From assembly GCF_011397635.1 (NCBI RefSeq), contig NC_064759.1, positions 12,048,428 to 12,112,427 on the forward strand: DNA of 64,000 bases. The letters are read 5' to 3'. Every line of letters starts with the position of its first letter. The first letter of the stretch is position 1. The notes beneath the pieces are model-generated. The model worked only from the letters and a program-made list of their open reading frames with translations, was not told the DNA's origin and made no database searches. Source of the stretch: Epinephelus fuscoguttatus (taxonomy: Eukaryota > Chordata > Actinopteri > Perciformes > Serranidae). The translations under genes and the position numbers were made by a program. Below are positions 11,101 through 25,500 of this stretch, piece after piece.

Positions 11101-13475
11101 TTTACACTTTGAGGTGGAAGAGTCCATAGTCGTGCTCAGTGAGGAATGTCAGAGTCCTGATACAGGTGAGGAGGAGTGGAACACTGCTCTCTGAATTCCC
11201 CAAAACCTCCAACAAGGCGTTGCACACTGATGTCATCATCTCTCGCCCTGGGAGTGCATTGGCCAGTTGCTCGGCCTCTGACACACAGGTCTCACCAGGT
11301 GGAGAAACCACCAGAGAAATGTCCTGGTGAAAATGGAAATTCATATTTTTTAGGCTGTGTCCTTTACCTCGTTTGCCTCTATAAGAAATATATCAGTGAT
11401 TCTGGGCCTCAGAGTGCCACCTAGTGGTATATTTCAATGACAAGTTACGTTTGAATGTCACCCTGTTAATCACTACACATCGTGTGGTAGGGACAAACAT
11501 GTTTTGCCACTGTCGGCTTGCTAATGTTCCCTCAGATGAAGTGACATGAAATGGATTAAAAGCAAGTGGTGAGGAAATATGACCCTGAATGCTTTCAATT
11601 TGGAGTCCTAATTTATTTTTAGAAACAACACATATTTAGAGCTGTTTATTTTTCTTCTTTTTTCATGTTATGTTTTTTGAGGCACTTGGACATTTTTAAC
11701 AGAAGTGAGTTCGAAAGGTGTAGTTTGGATCTATTGGGGTGGGATTGTGTGGGCTACTTATCCATAGTTGGTGTACTACCTACAGTAGAGGGTATTGGTG
11801 GTTGGCACACATCTAGTTTGGAGAAGCGCCAGGAGTACTAACACGGAAGCTACGCAATGTACAGCTGTGGACAGGGGCAGCGACAAAACCTGTTTTGGCC
11901 AACAAGTCCAACCTATAAAATTCTATAAACCCAATTTAAGTGTATAATATATTGAGAGTATTTTCACCTCTTTACCTTCCCATCAGACAGCCTGTTCTGG
12001 CAGGGACGCCATTAACAGCCTCAGTCCCCCATCTATGCTCTTGCTCCAGACTCCATTGACAAAAACACCAATCTTGGCTTCCTGAACATGGGATCTAGCT
12101 AGTTAGTGTTGCTGTGTGACTTTGGTGAATCCAAATTAACCATTTAAAACTCCAAAGTCACACAATACCACATACTAATTGATTGAGGCAGCGGAAGACC
12201 AGTAGCTCCCATGTTCAGCAATGTTAAATCACTGTTTTTCTCGATGGAGTCTGGCTTTGAAGACAGTGATATATGGGCTTTAGTTCCCCAATGGAAATTG
12301 TTGTGGAAAATATTATAAAAACAGTGACACTTAAACTGATACTGATATTTTTAGGTGGCTAAAATACGTTACATTGCTGCCCTGTCCACAGCAGTACATT
12401 TCTTAGCGTCCATGTCTGGCTCCAGCCTGCTTCTCCACACTGGAGGTGTGCCGACTGACATCTACTGTAGGTAATACACTGACTTTGGATAAGTACCTCA
12501 TACAAACCCACTTGAAAAGATCCAAACTTTCCCTTCAAGTCATAAAAGGTTGAGAACTCCTGCACTGTACTACTTACCTGGTCACACAGTGACTGTAATA
12601 TTGTCCCAACTATTTCGCTGCACTGCTGCTGCTGTAAGGAGTGGTCAGCTGGAGGAACTAACAGAGACAGCAGCGAGGGGAACAGATCGGCCAGCTGTTC
12701 ATCCCCGGACACAGACCCGGACAGCAGGTGCAGTGCTGCGCTCTTACAAGATTTCTGTGACACCAGAGCGTCCATCAAGGACAGCAGACGCAGGACCTGG
12801 CCCCAGCACACGCCTTTCCCCTCCGCCCTGCAGTTAGCACATTGCATACACTTAAAACACAATTCACAGCATACACACAATCAACTCAGTGTGTGTGTTT
12901 TTTCACTCACGGCTGCAGCTCCTCCAGCAGCAGCTCCAGCGGCATCTTCATGATGAGTGTCGCAGTGGGTGAAGACAGGTCTGCCAGCTGAACACACATT
13001 CTCCTCAGCATGGCCAGGAGAGGAGGGCAGCTGGTGGCACACACACACCTCAACGCCTCGGAAAACACTTTCCACTGCGCCCGTATGTGCATGCTCCACA
13101 GCTTCCTTGTGTTTAAGGCTACGGCCACATCTTGGACCGATATCACCTATGGAGCCAATTTAAGGTCTATTAACATGAGTGTGTTCATAATTTGTAATCA
13201 TCAGAGGGTGAAGGGAAGTACAGGACAGATGGGTGACCAGTAGGATAGACAGTTACCTGAGTGCTCTGCATTGGCAGTGGAAGAGGCAGGAGTTCAGACA
13301 GCAACGTCAGACCAGAAAACAGACCTTCAGGAGCTTTTAGCAGTGAGCTCAAAACCTCCTTTAGCATCAGAGACCAAGTGTTGCTGGCCAGAGTCTCCTC
13401 TGTATGAGTCACCTGCACCAAAACACACAGACACACAGACACACAGACACAGACACACAGACACACAGACACACA

Positions 13476-13512
<37 letters not shown>

Positions 13513-16500
13513 TCAGAATAATGATGACTAATAACACTTTGTGCACAATATTTCTTGGCCTTGACAAACATGCCTACTTTCTTGCTCATTCACACACCTC
13601 TTCATTGACACCCTGCGTGAAGGTGAGCAGTATATCAACGATAAGTGCCTGCACTCTTGTCTCCTCTCCGTCTAGACGTCCAGACGCGGGGATGGAGCAC
13701 ACTATCATGTGGAGCGACACCAACACGCTGGCCACGCGCGTGTCCCTGAATTGGAAAGCTCCCCCGCGCAGCAGCTCCATCAGCATGGTGCGCAGCAACC
13801 GCAGTGTGCTGATACATATACTGAGGATCATGCAGCGCTGGGGCGTGGGGCCCATGTGTCCGTGTACACGCCATGGCTGCAGCAACACACTGCACAGCTT
13901 CTGTAGGACACGCACACACGTATCCAGACCCTCGCCGGAGAACAGTTGGACCCCTGCAAGACTCCACTTAAGATCCCTCTGCTGACCTGTAGAAAGAAGA
14001 CATTGTGATGAACGTGTCCAATATTGAACAACAGCTCCCACTTCTATAACAGCCGACATTAACAAACACGGTAACCAGTTTTACAGCTTAAAGGTACCCT
14101 GTGGAGTTTTTGACCACTTGTAACTATGAGCACAGATTCTTGCTAATGGTCTCCTGCTATTCCATTGATCTACAGGTGGTGATAACAGTATGAAATACAG
14201 CAATGTGCCAGCAAAAGCAGGGAGGAGGACATCTGCAAGCTTGTAATTGTGGATATAAACAATGCAAGATTTAAAATACTTATAAATCGTCTTCTCAAAT
14301 GTTTTATGAGACAGGAAATCTATTAAACAGGTTTGTTACACACAATGTGCTTTGGTGAATTACACACAAAAGGACATCTCTACAGGAACAGTGTGTAGGA
14401 TTTAGTGACATTTAGCAGCGAGGACTGCAGATTGGGAGAAACTTTGACCCATGCTTACCAACATTTTTGAGAAAGGAAATTGGGGACACAGATGGTGAGG
14501 TGGAAGCCTGATTGTAGAAACTGCTAGATATTTTTGTTGCATGCCATTTTAGGCTCTGTCTGTACGTACATGTTTACTATGGGTCCTACCCACTGTTTTA
14601 TAAACGAGACCCCCGGTAAAGACAGTGAATAAAGCAGTTTCACCCTAAAAATAAGTGATTCTCCAACACAGTTCAGCTTGTCCCAGGCAGGCTACCTGCA
14701 CCTGCTAGTCTGTGCTCAATTTTTCTCTCTGATAACTTAAGATCCAGACGTTCAAGAGGTGTTTCATTGGGAGCCAAATTATTCACAGAGGTGTCCTCCT
14801 CCCAAAAACAAACAGACCAGGGGTCTCATTTATAAAACAATGCGTAGGATCCATACTAAAAATGTACTTACTGGCAAAAGCCAAAAATGGTGTGCGCTGA
14901 AAGATATCCAACAATTTTTACAATCAGGCTTCCACCTCACTATCTGCATCACCAATTTCCCATCTCCAAAATGTTCCTAAGCATGGGTCAAAGTTTCTCC
15001 CATCAATTCTGTTTTTATAAATCACAACTTTGCATGGGAGGTGGCGTACGCCTTGCTTTGTGCATACGCAGTGTTTATAAATGAGACTCCAGGTGATTTA
15101 AAGCTGAAGAAACACTGAATAAGCAGTTTCTTGTTTAAAAATGGTGGTCTGTGGCTGCTAATTGCAGAGGGGCTGCTAACTATGGTGGCCAATGTAAAAA
15201 CAAAAATGGCCCTATCTAGAGACAGTGTTTGGTTTGGGCTACTGTAGAAAAATGGCGGTGCAGTAAGATGGACCATGTGGACGGAACTTGCTCCCTATGT
15301 AGATATAAACGACTCATTCTAAGGTAACAAAAACATAACAGTTCTTATTTTCAGGTGATTATACACTAAAGAAAACATACTTCTTATATTATATTCCATT
15401 TCTGCCAATAGAGCCCCCTAAATCCTACACACTGGACCTTTAATATTCAAAAAATTAAAGAAAAATCATGTTTAGTGTCTTTACCTTCTACAGCAGGTGG
15501 AGCGGAGGCAATGTGACAAAGGACCCTGAGAGCAGTGACCAGTCCAGCTCCCTCAGCGGTCAAAACATTTTCCACATTCTGAAGTCAAGAGAGGACACAT
15601 GTTTAAAATGAAACATAGTGCTGATATTTGCATACAGCCTTGACTCAAACATGCTATAGTGCAGTTACATGTGTGAGCAGTTCAGACTTGTCGGTGACAT
15701 TCCAAGGAGATAAAGTGTTTATCTGATGGCTTAACGCTACAAAATTACATGAAAAACATATAGTTGAGTGTGTGACTTAAAATAAAAAACTGTACTCTCA
15801 GAGTCCCGGTGGAATAGGGTAGGGTGAGAGATCTTGATTTCTTCACTAAAAGCGTGAATGGATTCACTGAATTAAATGTTATCGACAAATCATTGGCAGC
15901 TGCCCAAACGCAACCAGCTCCAACTGAAGAGATTTATCACTCAATGCATTAACAGGACTCAGAAGTTATTAGGAGTGTCTGCGGGGTGATATAAAGAGAT
16001 GAAAGCTCACACAGTTAATGAAAATGAAAATGTAGCGAAATATTGCTTTACTTCAGCAGTGCATATCGTGAGGGACAGATCCGTACCTGTTTGATGTAGT
16101 CTATGAGGGTGGGAATGCTGCCAATCTCAAAGCGGACTTTTTCCAGAGGCTCCAGCCATTTGCTGAGCTCTGAAGCACAGAGAAAGAACAAAATATTAAC
16201 AATAAAAAACAAAAACACACCTACCAACAAGTCTAACATATGGCATGATAATTTACAGGGTTCCCACATATTTTTACTCATGATTTTTCAAACACTTCCA
16301 TTCATTTTACATTATGTTTAATCCGATTTCCATGACTTTAAGTAGTTTGAAATGGGTGGGCTTATAGTGCGATACAGCCATACATTATTAAACATGCTCG
16401 TTACAGGTATCTGTGGATAAGCAAACTGCTAGCGCTTGCTTACTTGACTTGCTCATCAGATATTGTTGCCACCAGCTAGCTGCATATAAGACCAAACTGG

Positions 16501-19500
16501 CAACAAAACGTCAAGGAAAAAAACAGAAGATACTTTAGATGTCAATGCCATTTGATGTGTTTGGATTATAATTTTGACAAGTTTTATGCATCTAGTTCTT
16601 GTTAAACAAACATTTGTTTTATAGACATGTCTGACAGTTCATTTGTGACCTTGTCTGAACCTGGGAGTTCAATATACCTTGATAAATAAAGGTTGTCCCT
16701 TTGGGCTTCCCCATCCAAGTGCATGAATGACCCTACATACTGGCTGGATATAATTTATAAGTAATATTTACCCTGCAACTTGGCATTCAGGTCATCAGCC
16801 TTGGCTATGGTGAGTAGTGGGGCAGCAAATTGTTCCATCATCCGCAGTTCATTAGAGGTCTGTACCACTAGTAACACCAGCATGCAGGCGTAGTTATACG
16901 TCACTGCTTTGCGAGCTTTGGCCTCACTACAAGAGAAGAAGACAAAAAAGTGAAAACATACCCAGAAATCACTGCACAGGTGCCTGAAATAAAACCAAAA
17001 TCATACCCCTGTCCGTCCTTGCTGTGGTGCTGAAGCAGTGTGACCAGACACGACAGGTTGTTATCCAGGCTGAAAACATGGGCCACAGCACTGCGACCAG
17101 TCTGTGTGAAGGTCATCAGGTAGAGTGCATGGAGCATGCCCAGTACCTCCGGGTTGTCACCTTCCTCTAGCCCAGCTCCTCCGTCTCCTCCCATGGCCAC
17201 ATGGCTCATGAGCTCTGACACGCCCTGCAGAGCATGCAGCGCCTGCATTAGCCACACACCGAAGCCCTCTTCACCAAACCCTGGCCCTGTGACACCCCCC
17301 TCGCCCCCTGTAATGGCGGTCTCCTCGCTCTCAGCTTCTGCCATCGATGCCAGGAGACGCAGCAGCAGATTCGCGGGAGTGGGCTGGGCGAGAAGGAAGA
17401 GCAGGCCTGACTGGGTGAGCGACAGGAAACGTAGGAGCTCTCTAATAGCTTGGGTGACACCGAGGTGACCGGCCGCCGCAGCCGCTGACAGCACCGCTGC
17501 TGTGCTCTCCAGGAAATGGCATGCATGCATATACCTGAGAAGTGCATAATAACAAATCCAATCAAAGACTCACAACCACATATAACTTTATATCTGAGTG
17601 TCTGGACTGTGTGAGGTTTGAGGTCACGTGTGTTTAAATGTGTACCTATACAGAGTCGGGTATGGATCGTCCCTCTCCTGGGGTCCTGTTACTCTTGCAG
17701 TCGTCGGAAAGGCTTTCCCAGGTGGCTGCACCATGCAGTGAGGGGCTGTTTCTAACAGGTGATGTAACTCTTCCAAAACTCCCGCCAGCCTATCAAGCTC
17801 TGCCTCGCTCACAGGGGAGGAGTTGATGGATGGTTCCTCCTCCATGGGGCTCTCAGCCTCTTCCATCTCCTCCTGAGATTGACAGTCAGTCAACGATTAT
17901 CATGAAAAATGCACTTTGAGGTCTTTGAATTTAGTAACATGTGTGTGTGTGTGTGTATGTGTGTGTGCGTGTATGTGTGTGTGTCTACCTGCTGTGGTTC
18001 ACTCAGTGCTGCTGCTGCACGCTGCAGGTCGACCAGTACCTCATACATGTGGCTTTTCTGTAATATGGCGTTGCCAGCTGTAATGACCCTCACTGTCTCT
18101 TCACGCAGGAACAGCTGGACTAAACGCTATAAAGGACATACAGCTTAGTGTCAGATAGTAATGAGGCAAAAATTCACGTGAGTGTTTCTAAGGATGTTCT
18201 GTAAATGTAAAAGGTGGGCATAAATGTAGCAATAGTTATGCATTTTAAAACAAAAACTCATTAGTTAGGATTTAGCCTAGACCTGGCATCTCTGCTAAAG
18301 AAAAAAAGTATAAAACAAAGTGTTGACAGAAAGAACATTTGAAAGTTTGTATACTTTATGATGCTAACCTGATAGCCACTCTTCTCTGATTCTCCTGCAT
18401 GCAGGAAAGCCTCTGCACCAGCAGGAGCACTGGTCAGAGCACCAAGCGCTTTCAGGATACTCAGCTTCAGTGTAGAGGAGACATGGTCGGCTTGGATCAG
18501 CTCCAGCAGCACACCCAGGGCCCCTTCTCGCAGCAGCACTGTGAGGCCCTGTGGGCACTCTGCAAGCTGTGAAGCTAGCTTGGCACCAGCTTTCAACTGT
18601 CTGAGGTTAAGAGCAATGGGTTGTGTGAGAGCAATCTCCATGCTCAGAGCTTGGAGCGCCCATTGGACTAAAACTCCGAGGGGTTCCTCCATCTCACTCT
18701 CTCCTTGTTTGACTAAATAAGCCAGCCCTTTGGCCAGTAGTGCAGGTGCCTCCTCCAGAGCAGTGACCCAGCGAGCATCTCTGTCATCTCCAATATTAGC
18801 TAGGAGCTCTTTAAGCTGGGCAACAGCCTCAGCTTCCTCTCCACCTGCTGGTTCTTCTGTTCCACCAGGGTCTCTGGGTTCCTCCACACTGGCCTTCTCA
18901 AACTGGGTATCAAAGCGAGTCTTGTATGGAGGAGTGAAGTAGAGCAGGGGCCTGAGTTCTCGCTCATATGGGTCATACTGGACTGGTGGGACAGATGCCA
19001 GGTCCTCAGGAGTGTAGTCCATGTCAAATGTGGGCAACTTGAAGCTACCGTTATCCAGATCATCCTCATCGCTGGAAATCTGCTCATAGCCGTCATCACC
19101 TGGAAGATTGGGAGGGATGAAAAAGAGAGAAATTTGACAAAAGTTAATGTTTGAATCGTTCAACCATTGTTAAAATATGTGTGAAAAAAAAAAAAAAAAC
19201 GAATGAAAATGGGGAGGCCAGCAACTTCTACATATTCCCTTGATCATTCACAAAATCATACAGAGAGAAACCTACTCACACACGGCGCCTCACTGCAAAC
19301 ATGCTGGGTTAGTTTGACATGCAGGATGTGACTACAGCACAAGCATCAGCCATGGCTGTGACAATGATCTCCACATGACAGCTTATGCATGTTGATCATA
19401 AGCCTTCAAAGCAGCTTGGGGGAAAGGCTAGTTGAGAGTTTGCAGCGCCTGGCGGTTGTAGATGGAGGCAGCATGCCACAGCACACACTCTCTCCAACTG

Positions 19501-22500
19501 TCACTCAGTCCCAAATGGACCCTGCTCCTGTGGCCCCCGGGGGAGTCTGACGAGTTTGCAGTACCAAGGGGTTCAGGGCCGGGCATCCATTTGGGATTGC
19601 AGACTATCCTACTCTCACAAATTAACTCCCCTACCTTCCTCCATCTCCTCTTCCTCGTCCTCACCCTCATCTTCCTCCTCCTCTTCTTCCTCCTCTTCGG
19701 GAATGCTCCCCTCAGTCCGCGCATCTTCTTCCTCCTCTTGCTCCTCCTCATCCTCCTCCTCATCACCTTCTTCCTCTTGTTCAGCATCTGAGTATGTTTC
19801 ATCAGCTGGCAGTGATCTTTCAGGAGACACGGCCTCCAGGTAGTCGTCACGGCCCTCACATGGCTCCTCTTTGACCACGCCCACTGTAAATGTCACAAGA
19901 CAGACCGTAGGGCACAATGTTAGGCGAGCATCCCCACAGGGCACACATAAACATGCAAACTATACATTTATCTACACAAGAAGAGGCCTACTTAGGCAAA
20001 ACAGCTTAAGGATCATACCTGCCGTTTTGGATGTTCTTACACAATGCTTTTGCTGTACATTAATGTCAGCCACTGTCAGAAGGATAACACTTTCATACAT
20101 GTTTCAGCGACTGGCGGGCAGCCACTGCTTTTCATTAATTTCAGTACATTGTGAGAATCAGCATGCAGAGACTTGCTCAGGAACGCATTATCATGAACAT
20201 TATGTGCCCTTCACTTGTACAAGAACACTTAGTTTTCAAATACACTTAAAACACGGCAGGGATTTGCATCTCCGGCTACCTGCTTGAACGTGTGTCTTCA
20301 ACTGATAACGCACTTGTCGTGAGTCGATGACATTTTAAAGCAGCAGGCTGATCCACGGCTTTAAGGTCATTATTTGGCTTCGAGTGTTTTTCCATCACAC
20401 AGCACAGCAGGTAAAATAAGTTCACCTGCAGTAGGTGAGCTATTTGCAGAGGTGCAGTGAGAGCCTGTGGTCTGCAACTCTTCTGTTTCTGCTTGTACTC
20501 TTCCTCCCTGCAGTATTAGTAGGCTTGTTTTTATTGAGGAATACCTGGTAACAAAGTCTGGCTAATTTCATGACGAATACATTTTACTTCGTTTATATTT
20601 TTCAAAATAAAAGTCCTGTTATTTGACATTTAAAGCTTTTATTGTGAAGCAGCAACCTAAGGAAATGTTTTCATCCGCAGTAAGTTACATGACTCCTGTA
20701 CAGCTGAAAGCGAGCATCAAACAGTAAAATAAAGCAGATGTCTAAAGTACAAACAGAGACGCAGTACTCAGAGCTGAAAACACAAAGACTTTTAAAACAT
20801 CTTTCTGTCTGGTCTCCCGCAGAGAAATAAGACGCATCTGCAACCCACGGTTGTTTAAGGGGAAGAATGAGGGATTATCGGGGAGCTGCAGCCGATGGGA
20901 CATCACTGCTACCCACTTGGAGGTGGTATGGTATTCTTTTGGCCCCGACTCGGGAGATGGTCCATCTCGGGCACGACTTGGTGTGTCTAGAAGGCAAACT
21001 CAGTGCAGCCAAAAGTGCCAATGGAAAAGCCCTATTACAACTGAATCACCATGCAATGATAAGGTTACTGCGAAAAATAGAGGACGAGCAAGGTTCACCT
21101 CTGTGTGTTCATTTTCTTATTCCACTGAGCTAGAAGCCTGCTGTGATTGCATCAGTGTAATTGATAGTGAAAACACTGGCAACCCTCCGAGATTAACTGC
21201 CACATAACAGGGACGTTAAATGATTGTTGTTACGAGGTTATTCCATTGTTATTGCTTAGAAACGCTGCCCGACATGTATGTTATATGTCACACTAAAGCC
21301 TGACACTGTTGTATTAGACGTCACACTTTTGCCTCTAGGATGCCGTAAGGCTATCTGAAATCATCATCATCTGAAAATGTGTTTGGTTCTGAATAAAAAA
21401 TAAAAGCCGGAGTAATGAAGGGTGTTAGCTGCAGCCCTGTCATAGGATCTACAGTCACTTCACTGTTCTCTGCTACTAACAAACACAACAAGAGTCGCCA
21501 CCATCATGCTAAAACCTTTTTTATATGTATTGTTTAATAAAAACTGTAAATTTTATGCCCTCGATGTAAATTGGTACCGATAATGGTATTGAATATCGAC
21601 ATTTTTTCAAGGTATTGTATCAAAGTTAGAAGTTCCAGTATCTTGAAAACAGTATGTGACAGCAGAGTACAAATCTGCAGTTCTCACCTGTCACTGGGAC
21701 CTGCTCTTCATCATCATCATCTGGGGGCGGAGGCCCAGGAGGAGTACGGGGCCCTCTGGGTGCTGGTCTGGGTGGGCTGCCATTGTACTGGTCATCTTTT
21801 TCCCACTCTAAGAAAACAAACCGTACAATAGATTGACAGTATAATAAGCAAGTGATGAAAAAAAGGAGATAACCTGGTCACTGGATGTTTCAGTTTCAAG
21901 AGGTGGGTGTGAAAGAGAGCGAATTCGCCAGTTTCGTTTTAATGATGCGCACCTTGTTTAATGATCCGCTTGGGCCCACTTGGCTGTTGAGGGGGTGGGG
22001 GTGGAGGAGGAGGGGGCGAGGCTTGGTCATGTCCATGTGAGCGCTCTGCTGTCCCATACACTGCTATCGTCAGACTGGTGTACCAGCCACGTAGCACCAG
22101 GCCGTCAGTGTTCACCTGAACGCACAAACCCCATTTAATTATTCACAAAACAACATAAAAAAACCCAATGATCTTATTTGTGGATTATTATTATTATTTA
22201 CCTTTCCACTGGGTCTGAACACGATGGACTTGTTCTCATCATATTCCAGACTGAGGGCAGAGAGAAAGACAGGGCAGATTAAAACATCAGCTCAAATATA
22301 CACCAAGGCTGAACGATTCTTGAACTTGTGTATGTTTGCTCATCATATTACAGATTTTAGTGTAGAAAATTAGCGTGCGAATGCAACAAAGCTAAGCAGC
22401 AATCTGTTAAGTCCTAGATAAACCTCTTTCCAAACAGCACAAAATTGCTTTGTAATTATGCCTGAAAACCACTCCGTCATCATGCCGTACATCCTTATCT

Positions 22501-25500
22501 TTTTCTCCTCCACTCTGTATTGCCCAATGGCCAATAAAGAGCATAACCTTTAACGAGAAATGACTTATTCAGGTTTCACTATGGTAAATTTAAAACTTTT
22601 AGAGGAAGCTGAATATAATGTGTTTTAAGACACTTAAAGACCTGCAGATACTTTGAGCAGAATTATGTTTTTCCCCTTCTAATTTAGTCTTTTCTTGTGA
22701 CTTACAAGCACCTTGTTCTTTTACTGCTGTTTATGTGTATGTATGTTACGTGGCAATATTGCATTAACCATGGATGCCAAGTATGGATATTTGTTATTGT
22801 AAAACTTATTTATATTGCATGTACAAAATAAACATTTCTGCCTTCTAGAATAATAAAATTAGTTTCTTTTTTTAGTCAACAAGATACATTTTGCTGTAAT
22901 AAAAATGGCTGAAGTGAGATGAACAGACTGAAACGTTGTCTTGTTAGATAAAACAGGTGCTGCTTTAAGTGAAAGTCTCACTGATTGTCACACATCTGAG
23001 TGTGTGAAATTTGTTCTCCGCATTTGACCCATCCCCTGAGGGAGCAGTGCCGCGCTCGGGAATCATGCGGTGATATAACCCCCCAATTCCAGCCCCTGAT
23101 GCTGAGTGCCAAGCAGGGAGGCAATGGGTCCCATTTTTATAGTCTTTGGTATGACCCAGCCGGGGATCGAACCCACGACCTCCAAGTCTCAGGGCGGACA
23201 CTCTACCACTAGGCCATAATTTGCATTTGACAAAAGGTAATAAATCACAACATATCGAAATATACATTATCTCAATACTCAGCATAACGCAAAACATAAT
23301 ACTGTATCCTGACTTAATTATCGTGACATCATACTGTGGAGCCTGTGGTGCTTCGCACATATTTTAACACTCTGTTTAACCCACTTGACATCAACAGGAA
23401 GTGGGCACCATATGGTTTTCCTGGATTATAAAACTGAGATCAAACAGTAAAACTAAGCAGTGCCGATCAAATTTCAATCAGATTCAGTTACTGTGTTGCC
23501 TGTTTGATTTAAGAAACATGTTTTAGCTTAGTGTTTGACCGTAATTCAAGATCATTCGTTACCAGCCAGCCAACACTTTCTTTTTTGGACGGGCAACTCG
23601 TATTATGTCACCTACCAGCAGGAGCATTAATTGGGCCGGCGCGGCACAGTACATTCTGGTATTTGAGGATTTTCTACCTCTTGAACAAAAGCAAATGCCA
23701 CAGCTCTTTTTCTCTGTTTTCTCTGGTCATGTAGCACCAATTTTGAAAGAATTTGCATCTTTTTACTGCATAGACAGTCTGATTTTATTAAAGACCATTT
23801 TGCCAGCAGTGGAACCTCTAAAAATTATTCAGATAAAAAAATCTGAGAGGAAAGATTCAGTGTTACATTGAACTGGTCACATTGCACTAGCAGAATGCAA
23901 ATGGTCCCAAGCAGACATATCTGAGTTTTATTGGGTCACAAATCAAAAGGTTGGGAGCCACTGGTCCTAATCAAACATCATGTAACTGTTATGGATTGGT
24001 TGCAATCAGGACCAGGAGGCTTTGCAACATGGTAGATAACACACCTCATCTTGTAAAAAACAGTATTATCAGGGTTATCTGAATCACCCAGATCCTGATT
24101 ATCACCTCAGCTGACAAAAGGATTCTTGTGTCAAAGACATGTCGGTAAAATTTGTCTTTGACATTTAGAAGATACTTTAATAGCAAACAGACAGGTAAAA
24201 GATCTACTCCAAACTTTCCCAGCAGATATAATAACTCGGGTGTGTCGTATTTACAGTTTTAAACAACCCTTACACAATGGAAGACTCTAAATACAAGTTC
24301 ACGCTGTGCTGCTGCTGTGCACACTTCAGTTGTTATGACAGTGCAATAAAAAGGTTGGACTCAATCATTCCACTATTCATCTATTCCATCGGCACCTCTT
24401 AGTTTTTGCGTCACTTTCAGCTACTGTGTGGGTGGGGTTGAGTTTCTGGACAGACCAGTTGGCCAGCATAGGAACAAAGGGACCTGAATAAGGGTGGGTG
24501 CACAGACATAAACACACCCACCCCTCCAGCTTGTGAGAACAGGGCTCAGATGCTACCATGACTGGTTCTACAGGTGAGACAGACACCTGCATTTTAAGCA
24601 GTTTTGAGATTTGACCAGGTTATGAAGAGATAAAAGAGAGTCTCGGAGCAAACCCAAAACAAAACGAGAGTGATTCTGACCTGCCCAGTCTGTGGAACAC
24701 AGGGTTGTTGGGTTTGGTGACATTATTAAAGAACAGCTCCAACTGGAAGGCGTGAGGAGATGTCTCCCTGGAAACACAGAAACACACACATGCACATTAC
24801 TATGGCAGTCAGGTTCTGATTCAGTCCTGTTCTATACAGCAGGTTTTACGGATTATTACATTATACATCAACACAGGAGTGGGCATTATGACAGTATAGA
24901 CTCAGCGGCCATTTTGTTAGGTACACTTATACATCTATCTATTCCAATTCAATACAACAGCTCTGCCATAAATTCAACGTTTTTTTAAGTCTATAATGTT
25001 CTGTTTTTGTTGATACTGTTTGACATGTGTCAACTGAATTAAGTCTATTGTTGTGGTATAATTTAAAGGTTTAAATTTTAAAGTTCTGCAATGACAGCAC
25101 CACATATTTACGCTATGCTACAAACAGCAGCGGAGCTACAAGGTGCTAAGTGTAAATTCTGAGTTGAGCAATGCCCATTTTTCCCCCTGTGCACCAAGAG
25201 TTGAAAAATGCTCAGCGCCAGGTAGAACGCTGTACTTGTCATTTTCACGTTGTCACTTTTGACCCAGCTGTTCATTCACAGTGGAGGAGGGACAAATACC
25301 ACAAAGACTAAATGTCACATCTTACATGTACACGTGCTAAACAACAAAAACAATGGAAGAGAAATATGTTAACATACTGTAGGCTACATAAATTTCCTCT
25401 CATGAGCCTACATAGACCGGCGGGTCTGTCATCTCTGCCTACATGCTTTAGCCGTCCATTCATTCATACATTTTTACTGTCGCAGAATTTCTGTATCATA

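Noticed and set aside
13404-13985. 193-codon plus-strand open frame with His-Thr start
   Set aside because: It is the CA microsatellite plus the reverse of virma exon 15; no splice signals or family match on that strand.
19462-19843. Long plus-strand open frames rich in Ser/Leu opposite the acidic region
   Set aside because: They are antisense to virma exon 7; the CTC/CTT triplets of the poly-Glu run keep these frames open by chance.
23162-23217. Possible tRNA gene on the minus strand
   Set aside because: Same reasoning: box A and B are joined to a typical SINE body with an ACAAATTTCAC segment.
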